DNA of 64,000 bases from Wenjunlia tyrosinilytica (lineage in GTDB: Bacteria; Actinomycetota; Actinomycetes; Streptomycetales; Streptomycetaceae), in NCBI RefSeq assembly GCF_014646055.1, contig NZ_BMMS01000023.1:62194-126193 (forward strand), given 5' to 3'. Shown in pieces: positions 15,974 to 25,063 of this stretch (position 1 is its first letter; every line of letters begins with the position of its first letter). The notes below the pieces were generated by a model that ran no database searches, was not told where the DNA came from, and worked only from the letters and a program-made list of their open reading frames with translations. The position numbers and the translations under genes are program-made.

Positions 15974-17096
15974 CACCGCGGGGGCCATCGTCGCCTCCGC
16001 CGCACTGCTCGCCATGGCAGCCTGCAGCACGGGCGCCCAGACGACCGGCGCACCCAAGACCGAAAAGTCGCCGACCGGCACCACCACCGCGGCGGCGCCG
16101 CTGACCGAGACCCGTGGCCCCAACGGCGAGAAGCCCACCGCCACCAGCGACCTCACTCTGAGCGCCGCCGACGCGGCGAAGGTGAAGGCCGGCCACTACA
16201 CCGCCGCGCTGTTGTGGCACACATCCTCCGACTTCACCAACGCGGTCACCGCGGGTGCCGACGACGAGTTCGCCCGGCTCGGCGTCAAGGTGGTCGCCAC
16301 CACCGACGCCGGCTTCGACGCCGCCAAGCAGAAGAGCGACGTGGAGACCGTGCTGGCGAAGAAGCCCAGCGCGGTGATCTCCCTCCCGCTCGACCCCACC
16401 ACCGCGGCCGAGGCCTTCCGCCCGGCCAAGCAGGCGGGGACCAAACTGGTGTTCCTCTCGAACGTTCCCACCGGATACCGGCAGGGCGTCGACTACGAAT
16501 CGGTGGTCACCGACGACCTGTTCCAGATGGGAAAGCAGGCCGCCGACGCACTGGCGAAGTCCATGGGCGGCAAGGGCGAGATCGGCTGGATCTACCACGA
16601 CGCCAAGTACTACGTCACCAACCAGCGCGACAACGCGTTCAAGACCACCATCGAGCGGGACCACCCGGGCATCAAGATCGTGGCCAAGCAGGGGATAGCC
16701 GACCCGGCGCGGGCGGAGGACATCGCCAACGCGATGATTTCCCAGCACCCGGATCTGAACGGCGTCTACGTGACCTGGGCCGAACCGGCCGAGGGTGTGC
16801 TGTCGGCGCTCCGCAACGCGGGCAACACCAAGACCAAGGTGGTGACCCTGGACCTGTCCGAGCCGATCGCCCTCGACATGGTCTCCGGCGGCAACGTCAT
16901 CGGCATGGTCGCCGACCAGGCCTACGAACTGGGCCGAGCCCTGGCGGCGGACGCCGCGTACGGCCTGCTCGGCAAGAAGGCGCCGCCGTTCCTCGTCGCC
17001 CCCGCGCTCACCGTCACCAAGGACAACCTTCGCGAGGGCTGGCACCAGTCCTTGCACCGCAAGCCGCCCGCCTCCGTACTGAAGGCCGCCAAGTGA
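15960..17096 (+). CDS. ABC transporter substrate-binding lipoprotein (ribose/xylose-type, periplasmic-binding-protein-1 fold)
   Basis: The product is 378 aa with start ATG 15960 (GGAG nine bases upstream). The signal segment SAALLAMAAC gives a lipid-modified Cys at residue 22, though Met at -3 is slightly unusual. A Thr/Pro-rich linker of about 45 residues follows. The binding domain starts near residue 75 (YTAALLWHTSSDFTNAVTAG) and contains 'KPSAVISLPLDPTTAAEAFRPAKQAGTK'-type motifs of sugar-binding proteins. It presents substrate to the permease encoded next; the GTGA overlap shows coupling. Confidence 0.9.
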   Translation: MRSRNTAGAIVASAALLAMAACSTGAQTTGAPKTEKSPTGTTTAAAPLTETRGPNGEKPTATSDLTLSAADAAKVKAGHYTAALLWHTSSDFTNAVTAGADDEFARLGVKVVATTDAGFDAAKQKSDVETVLAKKPSAVISLPLDPTTAAEAFRPAKQAGTKLVFLSNVPTGYRQGVDYESVVTDDLFQMGKQAADALAKSMGGKGEIGWIYHDAKYYVTNQRDNAFKTTIERDHPGIKIVAKQGIADPARAEDIANAMISQHPDLNGVYVTWAEPAEGVLSALRNAGNTKTKVVTLDLSEPIALDMVSGGNVIGMVADQAYELGRALAADAAYGLLGKKAPPFLVAPALTVTKDNLREGWHQSLHRKPPASVLKAAK

Positions 17097-18091
17097 GGAC
17101 CCGAGCCCACCAGAACGCGCGGGCGGCGGTCACGCCGCCCGCGATCCTGGATCGTCTGCGGGCGGCCGACCCCCGCCGCTACGTGGTCTACGCGGGGTTC
17201 GCACTGATCATGGTGGTCTTCTCGATAACCCTGCGCGACTCAGGATTCCTCACCACCCCGAACCTGGTCCACATCGTCCAGCAGACCGCCCCGATCACCG
17301 TGATGGCGGTCGGCCTGGTGCTCGTCCTCACCGCCGGCGAGATCGACCTGTCCATCGGGTCCGTGGTGGCGCTGTCCGCCCTGGTCGCCGGGGTGATGCT
17401 GCGCGACTACGACAGCATGCCGCTGGCCGTCGCCGCCTCGCTGGCCGTGGGCGCCGGGGTCGGCCTGTTCAACGGCCTGTTCGTGACCCGGGTGCGGGTG
17501 CCGTCCTTCCTGGTCACCCTGGCCACCCTGGGCCTGGTCGCCGGCCTCGCCCGGGTGATGACCAACCTGCAATCGGTGCCGATCACCCATGAGTACTTCA
17601 ACGGGCTGTTCGGATCCGGTTCGATGGCCGGGATCTCGACCCTCGTCCTGTGGAGCGCCGCCGCGGTGGCCGTCGGCCACTATGTGTACCGGCACACCCG
17701 GTTCGGCGCGCACGTCCTCGCCGTCGGCGACAACGCCCGGGCCGCCCGGGTGTCCGGGGTCAAGGTGGAACGGGTCAAGGTCGCGGTGCTGGTGATCAGC
17801 GGCCTGTGCGCCGCTCTGGCCGGGCTGCTCTACGCCGGCCGGCTGCACGGCGCCACGTACACCCTCGGCGAGACCGACATGCTGACCGTGATCGCCGCCG
17901 TGATCGTCGGCGGAAACCGGCTCTTCGGCGGCTCCGGCACCGTCGTCGGCGCTCTCGTCGGGTCGCTGGTCATGGGCGTGCTGAACAACGGCCTCATCCT
18001 CGGCGGCCTGTCGGTCTCCCAGCAGATGATCGCCCGCGGCGTGATCATCCTGGTCGCCGTCGCCCTCACCCTGCGCGAGGAGAAGGCGTGA
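17093..18091 (+). CDS. ABC transporter permease, RbsC/BPD_transp_2 type
   Basis: The product is 332 aa from GTG 17093, which overlaps the TGA of the lipoprotein gene. It has about eight to ten hydrophobic segments. The ribose-permease signature is clear: LVLVLTAGEIDLSIGSVVAL and, near the C-terminus, AAVIVGGNRLFGGSGTVVGALVGSL. It forms the membrane channel, usually as a homodimer. The next gene starts 153 bases later; that spacer encodes nothing recognisable. Confidence 0.93.
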   Translation: MRTRAHQNARAAVTPPAILDRLRAADPRRYVVYAGFALIMVVFSITLRDSGFLTTPNLVHIVQQTAPITVMAVGLVLVLTAGEIDLSIGSVVALSALVAGVMLRDYDSMPLAVAASLAVGAGVGLFNGLFVTRVRVPSFLVTLATLGLVAGLARVMTNLQSVPITHEYFNGLFGSGSMAGISTLVLWSAAAVAVGHYVYRHTRFGAHVLAVGDNARAARVSGVKVERVKVAVLVISGLCAALAGLLYAGRLHGATYTLGETDMLTVIAAVIVGGNRLFGGSGTVVGALVGSLVMGVLNNGLILGGLSVSQQMIARGVIILVAVALTLREEKA

Positions 18092-18244
18092 CCCGGCCCG
18101 CACCTTCCCGGCCCTCATCTCGCCACCGCGCCCGCGTCGCCGGCCCGAACGGCCTCTCGACCGGAACCCCCCGGGTGGCCGGCCTCCGGACCACCGACGG
18201 CACGCCCGCGCCCGGTTCGGCGTGAGCCGCACACAGGAGAACCA

Positions 18245-19015
18245 ATGAGCACCACGGCCACCCCGAGCGCCGCGCCCGCGCTGCGCCTGGACCGCATCCG
18301 CAAGGAGTTCGGCGGAGTCGTCGCCGTCGAGAACTTCAGCCTCGACATCCACCCGGGGCAGATCGTCGCACTGGTCGGCGACAACGGCGCCGGCAAATCC
18401 ACCATCGTCAAGATCGTCTCCGGGGTCCACCACCCCACCTCCGGCTCGATCGCGCTTCACGGCGACCAAGTCCACTTCCCGGACGCCAGCGCCGCCCGCG
18501 GCCACGGCATCGAAGTCGTCTACCAGGACCTGGCCCTGGCCGACATGCAGCCGGTGTACATGAACATGTTCCTCGGCCGGGAACTGGTCACCGGGCCGCT
18601 GCGCAGGCTGGACAAGAAGCGCATGGCATCCCAGACCCAGGCTCTCGTCGACGAACTCGATGTGAGGATCCCCTCCGCGCGGGCCACCATCCGTGAACTG
18701 TCCGGCGGACAGCGCCAGGGCGTGGCCATAGCCCGGGCCACCCACTGGGCCACCTCACTGGTGCTCATGGACGAACCCACCGCCGCCCTCGGCGTTGCGG
18801 AGACCGCCAGGGCCGAACAGCTCATGCGGCAACTGCGCGAGCGAGGGCGAGCCATCCTGCTGGTCAGCCACAATCTCGACCAGGTCTTCCGGGTCGCCGA
18901 CCGGATCGCCGTGCTGCGCCGCGGCGCGCAGATCGGCGTCCGGGAAACCGCGAAGACCACGCACAACGAGATCGTCTCCATGATCACCGGCCTCCAGCCC
19001 GCGGACGAGGCGTAA
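18245..19015 (+). CDS. ABC transporter ATP-binding protein (single-domain, sugar type)
   Basis: The product is 256 aa. Walker A GDNGAGKS is at 45-52, the signature LSGGQRQG near 158, Walker B LVLMDEPTAAL and the H-loop LLVSHNLDQ. Unlike RbsA or XylG (about 500 aa, two ATPase halves) it has one domain, like FrcA-type ATPases, so two copies would pair with the permease dimer. The ribosome site AGGAG lies six bases before ATG. It is the last gene of the ROK-M20-ABC unit. Confidence 0.92.
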   Translation: MSTTATPSAAPALRLDRIRKEFGGVVAVENFSLDIHPGQIVALVGDNGAGKSTIVKIVSGVHHPTSGSIALHGDQVHFPDASAARGHGIEVVYQDLALADMQPVYMNMFLGRELVTGPLRRLDKKRMASQTQALVDELDVRIPSARATIRELSGGQRQGVAIARATHWATSLVLMDEPTAALGVAETARAEQLMRQLRERGRAILLVSHNLDQVFRVADRIAVLRRGAQIGVRETAKTTHNEIVSMITGLQPADEA

Positions 19016-19023
19016 CCGCCCCA

Positions 19024-19066
19024 CGGCCCGTTCGGGGGATCGCCGAGACAAGCCCAAACGGGGCCG
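19024..19066 (+). terminator. imperfect hairpin after the ABC operon
   Basis: CGGCCCGTT at 19024-19032 pairs with AACGGGGCCG at 19057-19066 with one bulged base, nine bases after the ATPase stop. There is no U-run, as is common for actinobacterial terminators. The location fits the end of the operon. Confidence 0.4.
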
Positions 19067-19072
19067 CTCTTC

Positions 19073-20165
19073 TCAGAGGCACTGGCCGGAGTTCTGCAGC
19101 GTCCCGGCAGATCCGCCCTCACCGCTGGGCACCGTGCTGGGCGTCGGCGCCTTCATAGCCGTGCTCGGTCTGACGAGCACCACGGCGTCCCAAAACGATG
19201 CCCGTTTCAACAAGCTGACCGCGACGCAGGTGACAGTGAAGGACAGCGGAGGAGGCGACGCCGCAGAAGTCCCACTGGCCTTTCCGCAGGACGCCGACGC
19301 CCGCATCGGAAGGCTCAACGGAGTCACAGCGGCAGGGGTGTACTGGAAAGTCCGGCTCAGCGCGGACCAGACCGTCGGATCCACCCCCTTGACCCAGTCC
19401 GACGACCCACATGTCCGCACTGATGTCATCGCCGCCTCGCCGGGCCTCCTGGACTCCGCCGGCCCCCATCTGGCGCAGGGCAGGGTGTTCGACTCCTACC
19501 ACGACTCAAAGCGCCGGCAAGTAGCGGTGCTGGGCTCGGCCATCGCCGTGAGACTGGGCATCACCACCCTCGACACCCAGCCCGCCGTCTTCATCGGGAA
19601 CACGCCGTTCACCGTCATCGGCATACTGGACGATGTCGTACGCAAGCCCGAACTGCTCCTGTCCGTCGTCGTCCCGCGTACCACCGCCGAGCACATTTGG
19701 GGCCCCGCCCAGCGACGATCGCGCCGAGATGCTCGTCTCCACCCGGCTCGGCGCGGCACGCCAAATCGCGGACGAGGCCGCCCTCGCGCTGCGCCCCGAG
19801 CACCCGGAGTACTTCAGTGCGATCCCGCCTCCTGATCCCAAGGCGTTGCGCTCCGACGTCGGCGGCGATCTGTCCCAGCTGTTTCTCCTGCTGGCACTGG
19901 TGTGCCTGTTCATTGGCGCGGTAGGCATCGCCAACACCACGCTGGTGTCCGTCATGGAGCGCACGGCGGAGATCGAACTGGGCCGAGCCCTCGGAGCACG
20001 AGGTCTCCATATCACGGTCCAATTCCTGGCGGAGTCGACGCTCCTGGGCCTTCTCGGAGGTTTGGTGGGCACCTCATTGGGCATGGTCGGTGTCGTGGTG
20101 GTCTGCGCTGTCCAGAAGTGGACGCCGGTACTCGCCACCCGAGCGGAGTTCGTGGCGGCTTCCTC
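19073..20165 (+). pseudogene. FtsX/MacB-type ABC permease, frameshifted and truncated
   Basis: Coding similarity begins abruptly as EALAGVLQRPGRSALT, then shifts frame near 19112 to LGTVLGVGAFIAVLGLTSTT and a periplasmic domain. It shifts again near 19705 to DDRAEMLVSTRLGAARQIAD, and ends with the three-helix FtsX domain (LFLLLALVCLFIGAVGIANTTLVSVMERTAEIELGRALGA). The last transmembrane segment is lost near 20165. The intact family has a short N-terminal leader, a MacB periplasmic domain and FtsX at the C-terminus, working with an ATPase in lipoprotein or peptide export. Both ends and two frames are damaged, so it is not functional. Confidence 0.8.
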
Positions 20166-20556
20166 CCCCTGCAGGAACTGGTGATCCGAGACATCCTCGC
20201 CGACCTGGAAGGCCTCGTCCGCTGGGGCGGCGACGACCGCAAACCGGATGAGTCCCTCTTCTACATCGACGTCCCCCCTGACGACGAGCGTCTCATTCGG
20301 ATCGCGGACAAGATCCATACGTGGAACCACACGCCGGGCAAGGGCTCTGGGGTCGTGATCGACCCCCTACAGCCAGCGCCGCGCAGCAGCCCGACGCCTC
20401 GCCGCGCGCCAGGCATGAGGAGAGCCCGGGGGCTGGCCGCGCGGGCATCCACTGTCTGCTCGGCGGAGGCGGACGACGAGGCAAAGCTGGGCGGACACGT
20501 CGCCGTGTTCGCCCGGCCCGGGTGTGTCAACTCAACCGCCCTGTTTGACTTTCGGT
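20166..20556 (+). other. junction region with an unidentified coding fragment
   Basis: From about 20181 a fragment reads LVIRDILADLEGLVRWGGDD, then ESLFYIDVPPDDERLIRIADKIHTWNH, which looks like genuine protein but has no start and loses coding character by about 20370. It is probably the tail of another truncated gene joined to the permease relic. The remaining 190 bases show nothing. Confidence 0.4.
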
Positions 20557-20940
20557 ATGGCTTCGTGCGTGGGCGGATCCGTGAACGGTGCGTACATGGA
20601 CGCCGCACTGACCGCGGCTACCGCGGTGGCGGCGATCGTGCTGGGTTGCGTCACGGGCGCGCTGGTCGGCTCTGCGCAGGCGGTAGCCGCTGGACGCAAT
20701 ACCGCCTTCTTGATCGGGATGATGCTCTGTGCGCGCACTGCCGTCGGCCAGGCCGCGGTCATGGTCCCGGTGGCATGGCTCGTTGTGGTGCTCCTTTTCG
20801 GCTTCCGTATCGGAAGAGATCCCTATCCGTGGACGATCCTTCCCGAACCCGCCCACGTCCGGCATGCCATCGCCGGCTCGACGCTGATGTTCGGCCTTGG
20901 CATCGCCGCCCAGCTCCACGCTTCAAGGAAGACCTCATGA
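20557..20940 (+). CDS. small membrane protein paired with an ABC ATPase
   Basis: The product is 127 aa from ATG 20557 (GTG 20524 is an alternative). It has about three to four hydrophobic segments (AALTAATAVAAIVLGCVTGALVG; MVPVAWLVVVLLFGF; IAGSTLMFGLGIAAQ). No family was recognised. Its TGA overlaps the ATG of the following ATPase gene (ATGA), so the two are expressed together, and it may be the membrane part, or a shortened remnant of the membrane part, of an ABC exporter. Because the upstream sequence is broken, it may itself be the C-terminal part of a larger permease. Confidence 0.5.
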   Translation: MASCVGGSVNGAYMDAALTAATAVAAIVLGCVTGALVGSAQAVAAGRNTAFLIGMMLCARTAVGQAAVMVPVAWLVVVLLFGFRIGRDPYPWTILPEPAHVRHAIAGSTLMFGLGIAAQLHASRKTS

Positions 20941-21680
20941 CTCTGGAACTGGCCTCGTGTACCTACGCCTACAGACGCTGGAGCGCGCCCGTCCTGGACG
21001 ATTTCTCTTTCACAGCGCCATCGGGTCTGACGATTCTTCTGGGCCCCAACGGCGCCGGCAAGTCCACCCTCCTCAAGCTGGCCGCGGGCGTCAGCCGTCC
21101 TCGCAGAGGAACCGTCACCTTCGACGGCGTCGCCTCGCACACCAAGTCCTACCGTCGCGCTGTCGCCTGGATGCCGCAGCACATCTCCCCCCTCCCTTCC
21201 CTCACCGTCCGTGAATACGTCGCCTACATAGGCTGGCTCAAGGGCATGAGCCGCTCCGAGGCATGGGAACAGGCAGCCCAGGCCCTGTCACGCGTCGAAC
21301 TGGACGACCAGGCAGGCACGAAGACGACTCGGCTGTCCGGAGGCCAACTGCGCCGGGTGGGCGTTGCTGGTGCACTCGTCCACAAAGCGCGGATTCTGCT
21401 ACTCGACGAGCCAACCGCCGGCATGGATCCGCGTCAGCGGCGTGTCTTCCGGGACACACTGAACAGCCTCACGGAGGACGTGCAGGTGCTGATGTCCACG
21501 CACGATGTCACCGACCTCGCGGAGGAAGCGGACCATGTCGTCGTCGTCAGCGCCGGCCGCATACTGCATGCCGGGAGTACGGAGGACTTCCTGGCCCACA
21601 CTCCCTCAGGCAGCGCTCCCGGCCGCGCGGCCGAAGGTGCGTACTCCGCTCTCCTTGGGTCCGAAGAGACCGGCCTGTAA
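20937..21680 (+). CDS. ABC transporter ATP-binding protein
   Basis: The product is 247 aa, MTLELASCTYAYRRWSAPVL. It has Walker A GPNGAGKS near residue 37, signature LSGGQLRRVG, Walker B ILLLDEPTAGMDP and H-loop STHD. It is an export-type (ABC-2-like) ATPase. A longer frame upstream exists but the ATGA overlap with the membrane gene fixes this start. No complete permease is present nearby, so the transporter may be incomplete or depend on the short membrane partner. Confidence 0.88.
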   Translation: MTLELASCTYAYRRWSAPVLDDFSFTAPSGLTILLGPNGAGKSTLLKLAAGVSRPRRGTVTFDGVASHTKSYRRAVAWMPQHISPLPSLTVREYVAYIGWLKGMSRSEAWEQAAQALSRVELDDQAGTKTTRLSGGQLRRVGVAGALVHKARILLLDEPTAGMDPRQRRVFRDTLNSLTEDVQVLMSTHDVTDLAEEADHVVVVSAGRILHAGSTEDFLAHTPSGSAPGRAAEGAYSALLGSEETGL

Positions 21681-21860
21681 GGCCCAACGAGGACGTCCAG
21701 CCACAGTCGGCGCAGGCGTCCAGCTCGTTGGGGCGCAGGTGTCGTTGGCTGCCGGACGGGGCAGCCTGGGCCTGGATGTCGAGATCATTTTTGCTCCCCG
21801 CCATGCGGGGCGTGTCCGCAGGACGCGTCAGTCACATCGATGGACAGAAACAGGTGAGCC

Positions 21861-22982
21861 ATGCTGCTGAGAACGTTCGGCTGGTCCTTTGCGATCACCG
21901 TTGTCGGCCTGACCCTCGCGGGGCTCTTCTGGGGCTGGGAAGCCCTGGCCGTGGTCGCGCTCCTGTCCGTTCTCGAAATCTCGCTGTCCTTCGACAACGC
22001 CGTCGTCAACGCCGGCGTACTCAAGAAGCTGAACGCCTTCTGGCAGAAAATCTTCCTCAGTGTCGGCATTCTGATCGCAGTCTTCGGCATGCGGCTGGCC
22101 TTCCCCGTGCTGATTGTCTCGCTCTCCGCGCAGAAGGGCCCGATCGCCGCAGTCCAGCTCGCGCTCGACGAACCCACAAAGTACGAGCACCTGGTCACCG
22201 ACGCCCACCCGGCCATCGCCGCGTTCGGCGGCATGTTCCTGTTGATGATCTTCCTTGACTTCATCTTCGGGGAGCGGGACATCCAGTGGCTGCGCTGGAT
22301 CGAGCGCCCGCTGGCAAAACTGGGCAAGATCGACATGCTCTCGGTCTGCACCGCCCTGACCGCCCTCCTGGTGTCAGCGCTGACGGTGGCCACCCACGCC
22401 CACCAGAGCTACGGCCACACGGACAAGACAGCCACGGTTCTCCTCTCCGGCGTCGCAGGCCTGATCACCTACCTCATCGTCGGCGGTCTCTCCGGACACT
22501 TCGAGAACCGGCTGGAGGAAGAGGAAGACCGCGAACACGACGCCGAAGAGAAGACCAAGGAAGCGAACGACGGACCCCCAGCGAGCGGCCTGGCGGGCAA
22601 GGCCGCGTTCTTCACGTTCCTCTACCTCGAAGTGCTCGACGCCTCCTTCTCCTTCGACGGCGTCATCGGCGCATTCGCCATCACCAACCAGATCTTCTGG
22701 ATGGCGCTCGGCCTCGGCATCGGCGCCATGTACATCCGCTCCCTCACCGTCTACCTCGTGCGCCAAGGCACCTTGGAGGACTACGTCTACCTCGAGCACG
22801 GCGCCCACTACGCCATCGGGGCACTCGCAGTCATCCTTCTGGTCACCATCCAGTACCAGATCAACGAAATCATCACCGGCCTCGTCGGTGTCGTGCTGAT
22901 CGCCTGGTCCTTCTGGTCCTCCGTGCGCCGCAACCGAGTCTTCACCGACGACAGCGGCTCTTCCCCGCGCGAGGCGCCGTGA
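21861..22982 (+). CDS. DUF475/TerC-type integral membrane protein
   Basis: The product is 373 aa with about eight hydrophobic segments. The two family motifs, SFDNAVVNAGVL (near residue 44) and its repeat SFDGVIGAFAIT (near 268), place acidic residues inside the membrane as in TerC/Alx proteins, which are linked to tellurite resistance and manganese or other metal handling. A charged loop rich in Glu/Asp/Lys (residues about 218-240) separates the halves. The 180-base leader contains a perfect hairpin CCCCGC-CAT-GCGGGG at 21796-21810, 51 bases before the start; it may influence expression, but no known riboswitch could be assigned. Confidence 0.85.
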   Translation: MLLRTFGWSFAITVVGLTLAGLFWGWEALAVVALLSVLEISLSFDNAVVNAGVLKKLNAFWQKIFLSVGILIAVFGMRLAFPVLIVSLSAQKGPIAAVQLALDEPTKYEHLVTDAHPAIAAFGGMFLLMIFLDFIFGERDIQWLRWIERPLAKLGKIDMLSVCTALTALLVSALTVATHAHQSYGHTDKTATVLLSGVAGLITYLIVGGLSGHFENRLEEEEDREHDAEEKTKEANDGPPASGLAGKAAFFTFLYLEVLDASFSFDGVIGAFAITNQIFWMALGLGIGAMYIRSLTVYLVRQGTLEDYVYLEHGAHYAIGALAVILLVTIQYQINEIITGLVGVVLIAWSFWSSVRRNRVFTDDSGSSPREAP

Positions 22983-23335
22983 GACGGCCGTCCGCCTCGA
23001 CCGCCCGATCGAGACTGACGGCCATCGTTGACATCCGGGGCTCCGATCACTACGGAGCTCCACATCACGAAGTCCACTGCGCACCCTGCGCCGCGTGACC
23101 GTCAGGCCAAGCGACGCCTTGCGGTGATACCGCGCCCGCCGTCGTCCCAGTTGCCCAGAGCGGGTTCCGGGGGAGTGCTGTCGAGGAGTAGCCGACTTTT
23201 CGATCGTGCCCTTGTAGGTGTCCACCCTCAGCCCCGAGTCTGATGGGAGAAGGCCGGCACCAGGCCGGAGGAAGGAGCTGGTTGCAGCCTCGATCGAGAT
23301 GGTAGGGGCAACTGGCTGCCGCGGCGTCATGGCCA
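22983..23335. other. 350-bp gap with only fragments
   Basis: Around 23245-23330 the plus strand reads RRKELVAASIEMVGATGCRG, reminiscent of the start of a TetR-family helix-turn-helix, but it stops after about 30 residues at the convergent kinase gene. No other coding or structured element was found. The similarity is too short to call a gene. Confidence 0.3.
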
Positions 23336-23980
23336 TCACCGCGTGGGCGAACGCCCCACCGCGTGCTGCCTGTCGACGGTCTCGAGCACCGCGTCGGCCA
23401 GGTTCTCGACGGACCGTCCGCTGCCCGTGTCGATGCGGTCGAGGTCCAGCCGGTCGACTGCCTCAAGCATGAGTGCCTGGAAGCGCAGGGTGCGGGACAG
23501 GAACGTGTCCATCAGGGCTCGTTCCTCGGGCGATGCTTGGTCGTGGCGGCCGGCCGCGTGCACCCGTGCGCGCAGGACAGTCTCGTCGGCGGTCAGCCAT
23601 ACCGCGGCGGTGTGCGGGGTGACCAGCTGTGCGACACGGACGGGCCAGAGCGCTGAGCCCTCCAGGACCAGACCCGCCACTGTTGCCCCGGCCCCGCTTG
23701 TCGTCGTGCGGGACGTGATCAGCCCTTCGATGCGGGGCCACAGCCGGACGTAGTGGTCGAGAACGGAGGTGATCAGCTCGTCGACCGTGAGCGATCGGTA
23801 ATGCTCGGCGACGTGCGTCGGTACCTCCCGGCCCGGGGTTCGCCAGGGCCGTCCCGGATGCCGCGCCAGCGCGTCGGTGGACAGGCACTCGAACCCGAGG
23901 CTGTCCGCCACGGCCCGGGCCACGGTCGACTTCCCGACATTCGACGTCCCGCCGATCAACACCACCCGCACACCCCGCAT
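23336..23980 (-). CDS. P-loop kinase-like protein (2-phosphoglycerate-kinase/AAA_33-like)
   Basis: The product is 214 aa from ATG 23980: MRGVRVVLIGGTSNVGKST. Walker A GGTSNVGKST at residues 10-19 follows the first strand directly. A lid/base-recognition region (HAAGRHDQASPEERALMDTFLSRTLRFQALM) resembles small-molecule kinases and 2-phosphoglycerate-kinase-like P-loop proteins. The long in-frame N-terminal extension up to 24277 is Ser/Arg-rich and lacks a ribosome site. The substrate is unknown. It is divergent from the broken M20 gene. Confidence 0.7.
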   Translation of the reverse strand: MRGVRVVLIGGTSNVGKSTVARAVADSLGFECLSTDALARHPGRPWRTPGREVPTHVAEHYRSLTVDELITSVLDHYVRLWPRIEGLITSRTTTSGAGATVAGLVLEGSALWPVRVAQLVTPHTAAVWLTADETVLRARVHAAGRHDQASPEERALMDTFLSRTLRFQALMLEAVDRLDLDRIDTGSGRSVENLADAVLETVDRQHAVGRSPTR

Positions 23981-24155
23981 GCCGGCGACCCTACTGATCA
24001 CCGCGAAGGAATGCGTGCAGTCGGCGCAGGCGGATGAGGCGGCACACCAGTCCAGTCCCGGCAGGCTCGCGCGGAGATCGAGCAGCGCTCGTCGCGGACG
24101 CGCAAGCATTCCCAGGGCAGCTCTCGTCGGCGCCGGGTCCGGTAATCTCCGGGGT

Positions 24156-24470
24156 ATGTCATCGGCTCTGGACCGCGAGGTGATCGCGGAGTTGGCGGCC
24201 GGGATCGAGGAAGAGCTGATCGAGCTGCGCCGGGAGATCCACCGGCACCCCGAGCTTGCGGGCGATGAATGGCGCACCTCTGTTCTGGTCGCCGACCGGC
24301 TGCGTGCCGCGGGGCTCGCGGTCTGGACAGGGGTGGGCGGCCACGGCGTGGTGGCGGTGCTCGATGGTGCGGGTGCCGGGCCGACCGTCGCCTACCGGGC
24401 CGACATGGACGCGGTCGACGACGAGGAGCTGTTCGACACCGACTTCGCGTACTCCCGCCGACCTGATCAG
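24156..24470 (+). pseudogene. M20 amidohydrolase, N-terminal fragment
   Basis: From ATG 24156 the protein MSSALDREVIAELAAGIEEE, then LRREIHRHPELAGDEWRTS and TVAYRADMDAVDDEELFDTDF, is the start of an M20/amidohydrolase (IAL/ACY1 type; RADMDAV carries the metal-binding Asp). After about residue 105 similarity is lost as the sequence joins a methyltransferase-like fragment. The intact family has about 390-430 aa, so three quarters are missing. Confidence 0.7.
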
Positions 24471-24479
24471 GGGAGGCTG

Positions 24480-24958
24480 CTCCAGTTTGCCGGCCGCGGG
24501 CGCCTCGCACCGCATCGGCGAGACCGGGACAGGAGGCGGCCTCGGACTGCCTTGGTCGGCCTCCGGAGCTGCCCCCGGCGCCCGGCTCGTCAGCGTCGAG
24601 CGTGACCAGGAGCATGCCCGCATCGACACCGAGGTCTACCGAGACTGCGACCACATCGAAGTCATCCATGGGGGACTGGCGGCGCATCGAGGACCATGGC
24701 GCCTACGACCTGCTCGTCCTCGATTGCGCAGGCCAGGGCAAGGACAACGACGCCGCAGACCCCGCGCGTCTGCTCGAGTCCGGCGGAGCGGTGGTGATCG
24801 ACGACTTCGCCCCAGGCACCACATGGCCTCCGCACTTCAATGGCGCACGCGACCTGCCCCGCCTGCACTGGGTGGAACATCCGGACCTCCACACCACTGA
24901 ACTGCGCCTCGCGCCGGACCTCAGCGTGGTCGTCGGCACCCGCCTTCCCGTCGCCTGA
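24480..24958 (+). pseudogene. SAM-dependent O-methyltransferase-like gene, truncated and frameshifted
   Basis: One frame reads HRIGETGTGGGLGLPWSASG, a Rossmann glycine loop, then ARLVSVERDQEHARI and EVYRDCDHIEVIHG. A run of five G at about 24668 shifts the frame, after which GDWRRIEDHGAYDLLVLD, GGAVVIDDFAPGTTWPPHFNG and ELRLAPDLSVVVGTRLPVA continue to a stop at 24958. Removing one G would restore reading. The N-terminus is absent where it fuses to the M20 fragment. Confidence 0.65.
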
Positions 24959-25063
24959 AGGCGGTTGTGACCGCGGGATGCCACGAACGTCCGAGTGGGT
25001 GGACCACTGCTCTCTCTTGTCGAGGACGCCGCGGCCATGCGAGGTGGCCGGATTCGTTGCCGG

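Noticed and set aside
21681-21860. yybP-ykoY-type manganese riboswitch upstream of the DUF475 gene
   Set aside because: TerC-like genes can carry one, but the conserved loops could not be found; only a 6-bp hairpin is visible.
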